Shown here: positions 9,700 through 19,803 of the stretch, piece after piece
Layout of the letters: each line of letters opens with the position of its first letter
Numbering within the stretch: the stretch's first letter is position 1
DNA from: Hordeum vulgare subsp. vulgare
Lineage: Eukaryota > Streptophyta > Magnoliopsida > Poales > Poaceae
DNA: 64,000 nt
Assembly (NCBI RefSeq): GCF_904849725.1
Contig: NC_058519.1
Span: forward strand, 579,446,676 to 579,510,675
Direction: 5' to 3'
Position numbers and translations under genes: made by a program
The notes under the pieces: model-generated
What the model saw: only the letters and a program-made list of their open reading frames with translations
Told to the model about the DNA's origin: nothing
Databases searched by the model: none

Positions 9700-10283
9700 A
9701 TCCGTACAATAGAAAATGGCCCAAAATTAAAAGTGCTTGGAATGTCGTTGGGAATTTACATGGATATTTTAGGAATATTTTAGAATTTTTGCGCCTAAAA
9801 ATACACCACGGGGGGTGTAGTTGTTGCTCACAAGGCAACATGGCGCGACCACCACCCAAGGCATGCTAAGATTCCTTGGGATCCTAAGACGGCCCCCTCA
9901 CTTATCCCTTCAGCCCACTTCATATCTTACCCCTAGAAGAATATCATGGTTTCTCTCTCCCTCGTGTTTTTGCTCCCAATCCTGAGATTTGCAATCACTT
10001 TGCTCGGAGGGCCGATTCTGAAACTATTTTGAGAGATTTCCCCTTTGTATGTGACTCCTCCTTTGCTCCAATTAGTTTTTGTATTAGTAGATTATATTTT
10101 GCATATTTTGCTTCTCTTCGTGCTACTCGGAATGAGCTTGCATATTGAATTCTTTGAGTTCAAGGTAGTTCGAATGCTTGATATAGCCTCTAGACATCCA
10201 TATGAGTAGTTGCTATCGATCTTATAAAGTTTTTTTGACACAATTTTGTGGTCCAAAAAATTTAGAAATTTTTCCTTAGTAAA
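9700..10283 (+). repeat. LTR-like / leader region of a second Athila-like element
   Basis: No protein-coding block was recognised. The stretch includes CCCCCTCACTTATCC, TGGTTTCTCTCTCCCTCGTG and TTTGCTCGGAGGGCCGATTC, which I recall from LTR or leader DNA of Triticeae Athila-like elements, and it leads directly into the ATHILA ORF. LTR boundaries could not be placed. Confidence 0.4.
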
Positions 10284-11287
10284 ATGAACATATTTAGGAG
10301 GAGCTCTTCAAGGAGAAAGTCCTTCATAGAATCTTTGGGCAAGATATCGGTGCGATAAGCATTAGTTGAACCTAGGACGAGTTGAGTGTTGATGGCCGAC
10401 ACTAAGTCATGTCGGTGGCGAATCGACAAGTTCATGATAGGTGTTGATATTAAAGAAGAGTTTGATCAATATATTTATAATACTGACCTCACCGGTTTCC
10501 TCATAGATAAGTGCACTCATCATTATAATCTCACCCAATCATTCACAAAGAGGTTTGAGTATCACTCTCGTAATTATAGAGTTCTGTTTCACCTTTATAA
10601 TAAATCACGTGGTATGTCTCTAGAAGAATTTTGCGATGAATGCAAATTTCCATGTTGGGTTTCAGTTGGAGAACCTCAAAAATTTGATTATGATATGTTC
10701 TTGAATAGTCTTTGCAATGGTGAGGGTAGAGGAATTCCTTAATAAAAAGTATTTAATTCCCTTCTATTCACTGCTTTGCACTGTTTAAGAGGAAATGTAT
10801 TGTTGGTAAACAAGATTGCACTTCTCTTTGTGCCCCTGATTTTACCCTTATGCATACCACTTTAAGATGCAATAAAATGTATAATATTGGGGCAATTATT
10901 GCACATAGCCTACACTGCAATGCGTAAAATTTTGATGTGTATGGAGGAATTTATGCCTCCCGCTTAGCTGCAAAGCTAGGTGTCTTGCCTCTACCTAATG
11001 ATCCTATCTTACGTGATCAATACTTGTACTTTAGGGCAATGTGGCGCCATGATTTCATTAGAGACAAATCTCAGGGCTATGGTTACAACTTGATATTTGA
11101 TAAATACCGTGTTGTCTCTCTTATTTTGTCTACGCCTATTCTCTTTGACTTTCAGAACAAGCGGAGATATTTTATCTGTGAGGAGGAAGTGCATGACCAC
11201 ATCGAGGCAGTAGAGGCTGCCCGTGTGGTTGAGGAGGCAGCACAGAATTCCATCATGAGTTATCAATTCGACTATTATCCAAACTAG
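10284..11287 (+). pseudogene. ATHILA ORF (Arabidopsis retrotransposon ORF-1-like) protein, disrupted
   Basis: This is the large ORF of unknown function found in Athila-lineage Gypsy elements. The start at 10284 gives MNIFRRSSSRRKS. Stops at about 10356 and 10380 interrupt the leader, after which 10386-10742 is open: WRIDKFMIGVDIKEEFDQ, FLIDKCTHHYNLTQSFTKRF, HLYNKSRGMSLEEFCDECKF. After the stop at 10740 the sequence continues through frameshifts (CFALFKRKCIVGKQDCTSLC, CNKMYNIGAIIAHSLHCN) into the open stretch 10937-11287: YGGIYASRLAAKLGVLPLP, MWRHDFIRDKSQGYGYNLIF and an acidic C-terminus. The length fits the family, but at least three stops or shifts make it non-functional. Confidence 0.8.
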
Positions 11288-13244
11288 CAATGACGATTTC
11301 CAAGCTAGGCTAAAAGCCTAAGCTTGGGTGGTACATATTTCTCAACGAGTTTTCGTTCACGTTCACACATTTCATTTCAACTGTCGGTGTTTATCATCTT
11401 TCATTGTATATCCATGTTTAGTTTTTTTGCCTTCTTGTGTGTTTGAAAAACTTTGAAAACCTAGATAATATTTCTTGCTTCTTATTTTGCTTGTTGGGAG
11501 ATTTCCTGTGTAAACATGTTTTCTCGCCTTTCATTTTACTTTTGTTTATATGCTTTCTTAAAAAAAACTAGTAACTCCAAATATATTTCAACGTGTTTCT
11601 CTGAATTCCTTTTCCTTTTATTGAGTCATTGGGCGGATAAGATCGTGATGAAAATGTTGATTGGCTCTCATATGCATTATTATTGATCTAACAAAGAGCG
11701 AATATTACCATGTCATCTCCTTTGTATATACTGTTCTGTAGATTGCAACTTAGTCCACGACACACTTGGACTATTATTATTTGCACATCATTCGGTCGTG
11801 CAAGTGAAAGGCAATAATGATGATAATTTGATGAAGTAATCATGGTAAAGGAAGCTGGTGCGAACTCTTCTTGTTTTCCGTTTTTGTAAAGTTTTTTAGC
11901 TCGTTCAATCTTGATTCAACATATTATGCATAAACATGTTTGTGATGACAATTAGAGAATATAGTTGCGCATGTCATGCTTAAATGACTAGGCGTGGATA
12001 ATGGTTTATCATATGTGTCAACATGCATTAAAATGGTTGTGATGTAGTATGTTAGTATGGTATCCTCTTGTATGTAATTCGAGCGGCTTGACTTGGCTCA
12101 TGTGCAAACTTGTACTTGATTCAAAACCAATGTATCCTTCATGATATCTAAATTTAGAGTGTTCATATCCTAATCATGCTGGTATTCAATGTTAATTATT
12201 CTGAATGCATGATTATGACCATTGTCGCTCTCTAGCTGGTCGCTTTTCAATCTATTGCTATACTTCACATGTACTAAGCGGGAATACTACTTGTGCATCC
12301 AAATTCCGAAACCCAAGTTGTTCCAAATGAGTCCACCATACCTAGCTATATGTGGTATTACCCTGCCATTCCAAGTAAATATGCACGTGCCACCTCGAAA
12401 CATTCAAATAAACATCTGTTTTGTGTGCTCGTACCACTCATGGGGAGACGGGGAGGTCATATTCCATGCTAAGTAGGTTATTCTCAATATGAGAGTTTAG
12501 TCACCTGTCATTACACAAGAGAGGCTGGTAAATAGGATTCCGAGTCCCGCATAATCGGAAATAAAGTAAAAAAAACTCCCGGGACATTTCAAATGTTGGA
12601 GGGCACGTGTGAATTTAGTTAACCATTGCTTGTGTATGTATGGTGGATGGGAGTAATACTTATATTTCCGCTTGGGAATCACTAATAATGTGTTTAGCAT
12701 GGAAGGTACTGAAATCTCTATTGTGACGTTAACAAGAAAAGCACACCACCCAAAATTACAATTTCAACTCAGTTTTATACTTTGACCTTTGGCACTTCTA
12801 CAAGTCGATGCTTCCCTCTACGAAGGGCATATCTATTTACTTGTATGTTATTTACTTTGTTTTTTCCGTTTATTACTAAGTCATCATATTGTTACCAAAG
12901 CACCAGACTTGAGAGCACTATTGTCATCCTTATGCATTGATTCTAGTTAATGTTGGATGTGATCGTGACTGGATCTTTTCTACTCTGAATTAAAATGTTT
13001 ACTCGCTTATTGAACCTCACATGTACTTTGCATTTATGTTTTGCAGTCTCAAAAATGACTAACAAGATACCATATCAACATATTATATCATGATTGTTTT
13101 AAAAATTGTTGGCATGTGAGATATTTTATTATTGCTTGCTACTTGGTTATGTTATTGCCATGACTGAATATAATGTTTAACTATTACCATCGATATGGTT
13201 ATTTATGATCTTTGCTAAAGACTTGAACACTACTTAATATTATA
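11288..13244 (+). other. Long non-coding 3' internal region of the Athila-like element
   Basis: No coding block is visible. The start (AAGCCTAAGCTTGGGTGGTA) and later blocks (AGTCCACCATACCTAGCTAT; CTGCCATTCCAAGTAAAT; GCTTCCCTCTACGAAGGGC) are the non-coding tail I recall between the ATHILA ORF and the 3' LTR in Triticeae elements. The terminal polypurine tract has degenerated. Confidence 0.65.
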
Positions 13245-14613
13245 AGATTATATATAGTATCTACTTTTCCACACACATTTGCTCTAGTTTCAGACACTAA
13301 TTTGCATGATTTGAATGAAACTAATCGAGACGAGTGCTTTTTTCAGCAGAACTACCATGGTGTTGTTTTTGTGTAGAAATAAGATTTATCAGAATTGCAT
13401 GAAACTTTTTTGAGAATTTTCTAGAATATAAAAAATATATTGGAGCAAAGATCCATTAGAGGGGGCCCACGAGCTGCTGCCAACGCAAAAGTGCCCGCCC
13501 ACACCATAGGGCGCGTCATGTTACCTTGGGTGGCCCACGTGGCTACGCCGACCCTAATTCCTATTTCTCGAGAAAAAATAGGAGAGAAGTTATCATCACG
13601 TTTTATGAGACGAAGCTGCTTCCACCTGTGTTTTTCATGGGAGGGCTGATATCGAGTCCGTTTGGGGCTCCGGAGAGGGGGATTCGTGGCCATCATCATC
13701 ACCAACCCTTCTGCATCGACACCACCATGATGCTCACCACCAAGAGTGAGTAATTTCCTTGTAGGCTTGTTGTACGGTGATGGGATTTGATGAGATTTAT
13801 TATGTAATCGAGTTATTTTGATAGGTCTTAATCCCTAGTATCCACTATGTTCTCATAATGATATTGCTATGACTTTTCTATGCTTGATGCTTGTCACTAG
13901 GGCCCGAGTGGCATGATTTTAGATCTGAAAATTTTATGTCTCCATGAATACGAGAGTGTTTTGGATCCTATCTTGAAGTTGTATGCATCTATTAACTATC
14001 ATAATCCACGTACCCCAAGGTCAAAATATTTGGGATTCCTTCTAGTGATTATCGTACTTTGAGGACTTCATGTATTCACTATGTGTTAATGCATTGTTCC
14101 GATTCTCTATTAAAAGGAGGCCTTGATATTTGTTAGTTTCCTTATGGACCATGTTTCCACGGGAGGGTAGGAAAAAATATGTCAAGCAAGTTCTTATTAT
14201 TAGCACGTATGACTATATACGAAATATATGCCTACATTACGTTGATGAATTGGAGCTACTTCTGTGTCACTCTAGGGTGTAACTATCACATGATGAATGT
14301 TGTGCAATATACTTAACCATCACCGATCGAAATTCCTATGCTTTTTCTTATATTTATTCTTGCTAAGTTACTATTGCTACTACTTCAATTACGATAAGTA
14401 GAAAACTGTTGTTGTTACTATTACCGTTACTAGTACTATTTTGTTGTGATACTAGTACTTCTGATATAGAGAGATATCCCATGTGTGGTCGAATTTATAA
14501 CTCAACTGGTAAGACCAATAAATATTTTTTTCTCCCCTTGTGCCGAATCAATAAATTACAGTGTAATACTACCTGTGAACACTATTGCAATCCTCTACAC
14601 TTGTGGGTTATGA
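13245..14613 (+). repeat. 3' LTR of the second Athila-like element, ~1.37 kb
   Basis: The 5' end is degraded (TAGTATCTACTTTTCCACAC in place of TGATACGTCTCC...ATCTACTTTTCC). Next come GACACTAATTTGCATGATTT and CAGCAGAACTACCATGGTGT. The 3' end is CTACACTTGTGGGTTATGA, equivalent to the usual CTTGTGGGTTATCA. Its 3' end differs from the LTR end at 5461-5524, so this belongs to a different Athila-like family. The same LTR type recurs as a fragment at 29405-29690. Confidence 0.7.
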
Positions 14614-14969
14614 GTTGCGACATAACAAATTTGTATACATAAGTTATCGCTTATTCAAATCGCAGTTCGAGGCAACCCTCTTATTGGCACGTTATATCGA
14701 ATAGAGATCATGCCCCATATTTTAGGTGATATCATCAATCGATTGTTTCACCCAAGGCGACGATACCGGCTCGCTTAGCCAAAATGTGACAATTTTTACG
14801 ACACAATACGGGGGCGTTTTGTCTTATTTACTGAATTATAAATAGAAGGGTTCGTGAATATCTTACCCCACACCCTTCTTCTGCTCTAGCACCCAAACCC
14901 TCAAGCTCTTGTGTACCCAATCCTCCTTCCAAGCTCGAATCTTTTTCCCAATCTACCCAACCCAACGAC
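14614..14969 (+). other. 5' leader of the large CACTA
   Basis: No coding sequence. TATAAATAG (14838-14846) and the pyrimidine-rich CACCCTTCTTCTGCTC stretch before the ORF1 ATG look like a promoter and leader for the ORF1 gene. Confidence 0.4.
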
Positions 14970-15192
14970 ATGGACAAAGCGGATCTGAAAGGAAAATGGA
15001 TGGCCTCCAAGGTCACCGATGCTTGCATCAAGGAGCTCCATTAAATGGGGTACCTCCCCACCAAAGCCGCCTGTAGGGCTCCCAAGCTCAGCCAGCGCCC
15101 CCACTCCCAAGCATGGGGATCGTGTCATCTTCATTCCCCACCTCCTTTGAGGCATGGGATTTCCCGTGCACCCCTTTGTGCGGTGAATCCTT
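14970..15192 (+). pseudogene. CACTA ORF1 N-terminus, PF04195-like, truncated
   Basis: The frame starts MDKADLKGKWMASKVTDACI and stops after 24 codons; an out-of-frame remainder of a longer protein follows. The start matches the protein known in Pfam as 'putative gypsy type transposon' (PF04195), which in Triticeae occurs in CACTA elements. Its role in transposition is unknown. The central part of the protein is deleted. Confidence 0.65.
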
Positions 15193-15268
15193 TTCTTCTA
15201 CGAGCTAGATTTCTATAATCTAGCCCAAGAATCTATCATGCACCTCTATTTTTATCTAGGAGGTATGT

Positions 15269-15565
15269 GAACCAGAAATTGCAACCGACCCTCTTGTCGA
15301 GAAGTTAAATTTATTTGAAAAATAAAATGAGTATTTGAAAGAAAAATTGAAAATAATTGAAGAAGAGAAGATGAAATTGGAGTTGTATGTTGCCGATGTT
15401 GTCGATGATCTAAAGATCAAGATGGATGCAATGTGCTTGAAGATTAGGAAGATTAGAAAATAAGCCGTTAATAAAGAGGCTTGGTATCATTATGATGTTG
15501 GATCAATTATTACCTTAGTTGGGATTTTAATTGCATTTGTTATTGCATTTAAATGCTCTAGCTAG
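15269..15565 (+). pseudogene. CACTA ORF1 C-terminal part: coiled coil plus one membrane helix, two stops
   Basis: The 99-codon frame begins EPEIATDPLVEKLN, continues as a Lys/Glu-rich segment (EKLKIIEEEKMKLELYVADV, then LKIRKIRK) that should form a coiled coil, then EAWYHYDVGS and a hydrophobic helix (IITLVGILIAFVIAFKC) near the end. TAA codons at 15323 and 15461 interrupt it. The helix suggests membrane anchoring of this CACTA-borne protein; function is unknown. Confidence 0.65.
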
Positions 15566-15643
15566 ATAGTTTTATGTTGTTTTATGAGAATAACTGTGTA
15601 TGAAGTTGTATTAATTTTGTCTTTTTGGTGTTGTGTAATGAAG

Positions 15644-18533
15644 ATGAGTCCACAATGGATGTACAATGACCGACGCTATTCCCGGTTCATTGATGGCGTG
15701 CATAGTTTTCTACATGCGGCTGATGCAAACAAGTGGAATGGTTTTATGTGTTGTCAATGTGGTGTTTGTAAGAATGATAGGAATTACTCTAGCTCAAAAG
15801 GCATTCACATCCACCTGTTTACGTACGGTTTCAAGCCCGGCTATAACTGTTGGACCAAGCACGGAGAAAGAGGGGTTATAATGGAAGATAATGAAGAATA
15901 AGAGGACGATGAGAACTATCATGGGTTCCCTGAATACGATGGTACTATAATGGGGGAAGATAATGAAGAAGAAGAAGTTGAAGAAGAGGCATCGAATGAG
16001 CCCGCTAATGATCTTGGTCGGGCCATTGCAGAGGCAAAGAGAAACTGCGAAAGTGAAAAGGAGAAGTTGAAGTTGCAGTGTATGTTAGAGAATCACAAAA
16101 AATTGTTGTATCCAAATTGCAAAGATGGCAAGAAAAAGCTGGGTACCACGCTGCAATTGCTACAATGTAAGGCAGAGAATGGTGTATCTGACAAGGGATT
16201 TGAAAAGTTGCTAAAAATGTTAAAGAATTGCCCGATAGAACGTACGAAACAAAGAAGGTTGTGTGCCCTCTAGGATTAGATGTGCAGAATATACACGCAT
16301 GCCCTAATGACTGCATCCTCTACCGTGGTGAGGAGTATGAGAATTTTAATGCATGCCCGTTATACGGTGCATTGCGCTATAAGATCAGCAGCGATGACCC
16401 TGGTGATGTTGAGGGTGAGCGCCCCAGGAATAGGATTCCTGCCAAGGTGATGTGGTATGCTCCTATATTACCATGGTTGAAATGGTTGTTCCAAAACAAA
16501 GAGCATGTCATGTTGTTGCAATGGCACAAAGAAGACCCTAAGGAAGATGGCAAGTTGAGAGTACTCGCCGATGGGTCGTAGTGGAGAAAAATCGAGAGAG
16601 GGTGGTCGGAGTTTGCAGATGACACAAGGAACAGTTGGTTTGGTCTGAGTGCAGATGACATTAATCATTTTGGGGAGCAGAGCAGCAATCATAGCACTTG
16701 TGGGAAACAAAACGTGTATGTTTGTGGGATGAGCACGAACAGGAGAAATTTGACCTACGAGTGTTGCTATTTGTAACCATCAATGATTGGTGTTCTCTTA
16801 GTAACCTTTCATGACACACAAACAAGGGATACAATGCATGCACACACTCTATAGTTGAGACCAATAGTATATATTTGGATAAATGTAAGAAGAATGTGTA
16901 TTTGGGACATCGTCGATTTCTTCCGGTCAAGCATCTCTTAAGAAAGAAAGGCAAGCATTTCAAAGGTGAGGCGGATCACTGAAAGAAGCCTGACCACCGT
17001 ACTGGTGATCATATACTTCATATGGTCAAGGATTGAAAAATAATATTTAGAAAGGTTCCTAGTAGATAATCTGTTCCGAATGACGCACACTGACACACAC
17101 CCATGTGGAAGAAGAAATCTATATTTTGGGAGCTACCCTATTGGAAATTCCTAGAGGTCCGCTCTGCAATCGATGTCATGCACGTGACAGAGAATATTTG
17201 CGGAACCTGCTAGGCTTCTTGGGCGTGTATGGGAAGACAAAAGATACACTAGAGGCACGACAGGACCAACTACGTATGAACGAAAGAGATGACATGCATC
17301 CAAAGTAGTATCAAGGTCCTGCCAGCTACGCTCTTACCAAAGAAGAGAAGGACATCTTTTTTCAATGCATGAGAATATGAAGATCCCGCTGTCTTCTCGT
17401 TGAATATAAACAGAATAATAAATATGGCAGACAAAAAAATTACAAAACCTAAAGTCTCATGAGTGCCACGTGATTATGAGGCAATTACTTTTGGTTGCAT
17501 TGAGGGGGATTCTACCGAAAAATGTTCGACTATCCATTGTGAAGCTATGTGCATTCCTTAATGCAATTTCTCAGAAGGTAATTGATCTAGAAATCATACC
17601 AAGGTTACAGAATGATTTGGTTCAGTGTCTTGTCACTTTTGAGTTTGTGTTCCCACCATCCTTCTTCAATATTATGCCACACATCCTAGTTCACCTAGTC
17701 GAAGAGATTAGCATTCTGGGTCCTGTATTTCTACACAATGTGTTCCCCTTTGAGAGGTTCATGGAAGTCTTAAAGAAATACATTCATAACCAGGCTAGTC
17801 CAGAAGGAAGCATCTCCAATGGCTATGGAAGAGAGAAGGTTATTGAGTTTTGCTTCAACTTTATTCCTTACCTTCAACCAATTGGTGTTCCTCAATCACG
17901 ACATGAGGGGTACTGAGTGGAAAAGGCACGCTAGGAAAGAAAGCAGTAATAAGTATGGACGGGCATTCTTGGGCGCGACAACACTACATAGTTCTACAAA
18001 ATCCTACCTTTATGACCCCGTATAACAATGAACACAAGAATATTCTACACTCCAAATACTCGGAGCAGTCTGACAACTGGATTACATGTGAACACATGGG
18101 GACTTTTGGTGGTTGGTTGCAAACACATCTCATGGGTAACAACACTATTGGACATGACATGTACTTGTTGGCCAGGACACCATCTTCGACTGTATTGAAT
18201 TTCCAAGGGTAGAATATACATGGGAATACATTTTACACAACCACCCAAGATAAATGGAGCACCAACCAAAATAGTGGTGTCCGCTTTAATGCAGCAAACA
18301 CCAATAGGGCAAAGGACACATATTATGGTTACATAGAGGAGATATGGGAACTTGACTATGGAGTGATTTTAAGTTCCCGTTGTTTCGGTGCAAATGGGTC
18401 AATCTGAGAGGAGGCGGGGTAATGGAGGACCCGCGGTATGAAATGACAACAATGGATCTCAGTAATCTTGGGTACACAGATGAACCATTCGTTCTAGCCA
18501 ATGATGTGGCACATGTTTTATATGTGAAGGAAA
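15644..18533 (+). pseudogene. TNP2-type CACTA transposase, first part, disrupted
   Basis: The start at 15644 (MSPQWMYNDRRYSRFIDGV) matches the usual MSDPQWMYN start; an upstream in-frame ATG at 15638 is possible. Domains in order: transposase-associated domain (WMYNDRRYS ... CCQCGVCKNDRNYSS), acidic linker with a stop at 15899, TNP2 core (CPLGLDVQNIHACPNDCIL, LRYKISSDDPGDVEG, AKVMWYAPILPWLKWLF), the region around 16660-17310 with large gaps and shifts, a DUF4218-like block (VALRGILPKNVRLSIVKLCA ... PHILVHLVEEISILG) and a DUF4216-like block (YYGYIEEIWELDYG) near 18330. Several stops and shifts, including TAG at 16579, make it inactive. The last codons before the solo LTR read YVKE and continue at 23362. 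Confidence 0.85.
18529..18533. repeat. Left target-site duplication GGAAA of the solo LTR
   Basis: It is identical to 23362-23366 and directly abuts the TG of the inserted LTR. Confidence 0.9.
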
Positions 18534-19092
18534 TGTGACACCCCGAGACCGATGCCCCAGAAGATTCCCCTTTTATTTCGTTCTCGTCGTGTGGTCCGTT
18601 TGTCTATCGCATTCATCATCACATCATGCGCATCATCTGCATTGCATCGGCATCCCGTTGCCACCAGTTTTCGAAACTTGCATCCGTTATTAGTTGCCGG
18701 TTCTCGTCGTTGCCCGTGTTGAGCCCGACCACACTCGCACGCGCCCGCGACATCGTTTAAACCTTCTTTTTAATAGTGTGTTTAAAACTTTCTCTGATTG
18801 GGTTGGAACTTGACGTGCGGTCTTATTTATTTATAGGTAGGCCGCCTGTCAAATTTCGTTGCAATCGGAGTCCATCTGGTACCTGAACGATCGACCGTAG
18901 CGGTACCGTCTCCGGTCTATCGTGAGACGTTTTTTCGGTATTTAAAATCACGTCGTCGGGTGCCGTTTCCCTCTCTTCCCCGGCTAACCCACTATACACG
19001 GCCACTTAGCCCGTCCTGCGTTTGAGAACGTTCGATTCCGACCACGCGGTTGAAACCGGGACGAAATTCTGCTAACCCTAGCCCCCTTTCCC

Positions 19093-19100
19093 TATATAAA
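19093..19100 (+). promoter_or_regulatory. TATA box of the solo LTR
   Basis: TATATAAA is followed within about 40 bp by the start of a very GC- and CpG-rich leader, a strong core-promoter layout at about 560 bp into the LTR. Confidence 0.65.
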
Positions 19101-19116
19101 GACCCCCCCTACCTAT

Positions 19117-19733
19117 TTGAGCGCCCCCCTAATCCTCCTCGTGATCCGCGCCCGAAACCCTAACCTTCTCCCAGCTGCCTCTCTCTCCCCCTCCAGCCGC
19201 CGGGCTTGTGAAGCCCATCCGGGGCCCGCCCGAGCCCGGATCCGCCGCCGCCTGCCAAGCCGCGCCTCCCACAGCAGCCTACCCCACATCCTGCGCCTCG
19301 CGGCCCCGCAGCCGCCCCGGCCAAGACCGGCCTCGCCGCACCGCCGGCCAAGAGCTGCGTCACCTCCTCCCTCCGGCCACCTTCGACGTCGCCGGCCCCC
19401 GCAGCGGCTCGCCGGAGCACCATCGCCGGTCGGAGCCGCCGCCGCTGGAACACCCACCTCGCCATGTCGCCTCGGACCAGCAGCCCCAAGGCCAGCTCCG
19501 CCTCAACCCCGCCGGATTCGGTCGCCTGCGCCCGCCTGCGCCTTCGCCCGAGCTCGTCGGCCCTCTGCCTCGCGGGTGCTCTGCCGCTTCTCACTCCCGA
19601 TCGGGAGGAGGACAACGAGGGGAACCGCCTCGCCTCGAGGCGCATGCGTGGGCCGGCCTCCCCAGCGTCTCCCCTTGGACGAGGAGCCCCAAGCCAGGCC
19701 GCCCTCTCCTCCAGATCCGGCCCACCGAGGTAA
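19117..19733 (+). other. CpG-rich leader exon of the LTR transcript with splice-donor-like end
   Basis: Just downstream of the TATA box, about 620 bp of extreme GC richness carry open frames in all three plus-strand phases (19117-19764, 19208-19804, 19464-19733) and also on the minus strand. None resembles a known protein. The tract ends with CACCGAG/GTAAGAACT, a good plant 5' splice site (donor GT at 19731-19732), after which base composition drops abruptly to AT-rich, intron-like DNA. A spliced non-coding or short-peptide leader is more likely than a real gene. Confidence 0.45.
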
Positions 19734-19803
19734 GAACTCCCTTCCGCCTCCAATCCTCGCTTAGGGGCATCTTAGTATATTACGCCCACAGTTTCGGCCC
19801 GTA

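Larger units (their letters stand above)
5067..9700 (+). mobile_element. 5' part of an Athila-like Ty3/Gypsy element (LTR end, gag, protease), interrupted by a CACTA
   Basis: Order on the plus strand: LTR 3' end (to 5524), primer-binding site, gag (5630-6385), then a CACTA insertion, then the end of gag and the aspartic protease (8753-9497). Conserved blocks such as LRWYRLCDD, FHQKFYPMHLVHRDRNYIYN and GRPFINTW are those of the Athila-type Gypsy elements abundant in Triticeae. RT, RNase H and integrase are absent: after about 9600 the sequence passes into a differently derived Athila-like region, so pol was deleted or the two parts are separate elements that became juxtaposed. Confidence 0.75.

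Noticed and set aside
19160..19753. 197-codon minus-strand frame in the solo LTR
   Set aside because: It is antisense to a CpG-rich leader with a plus-strand promoter and donor; open by composition.
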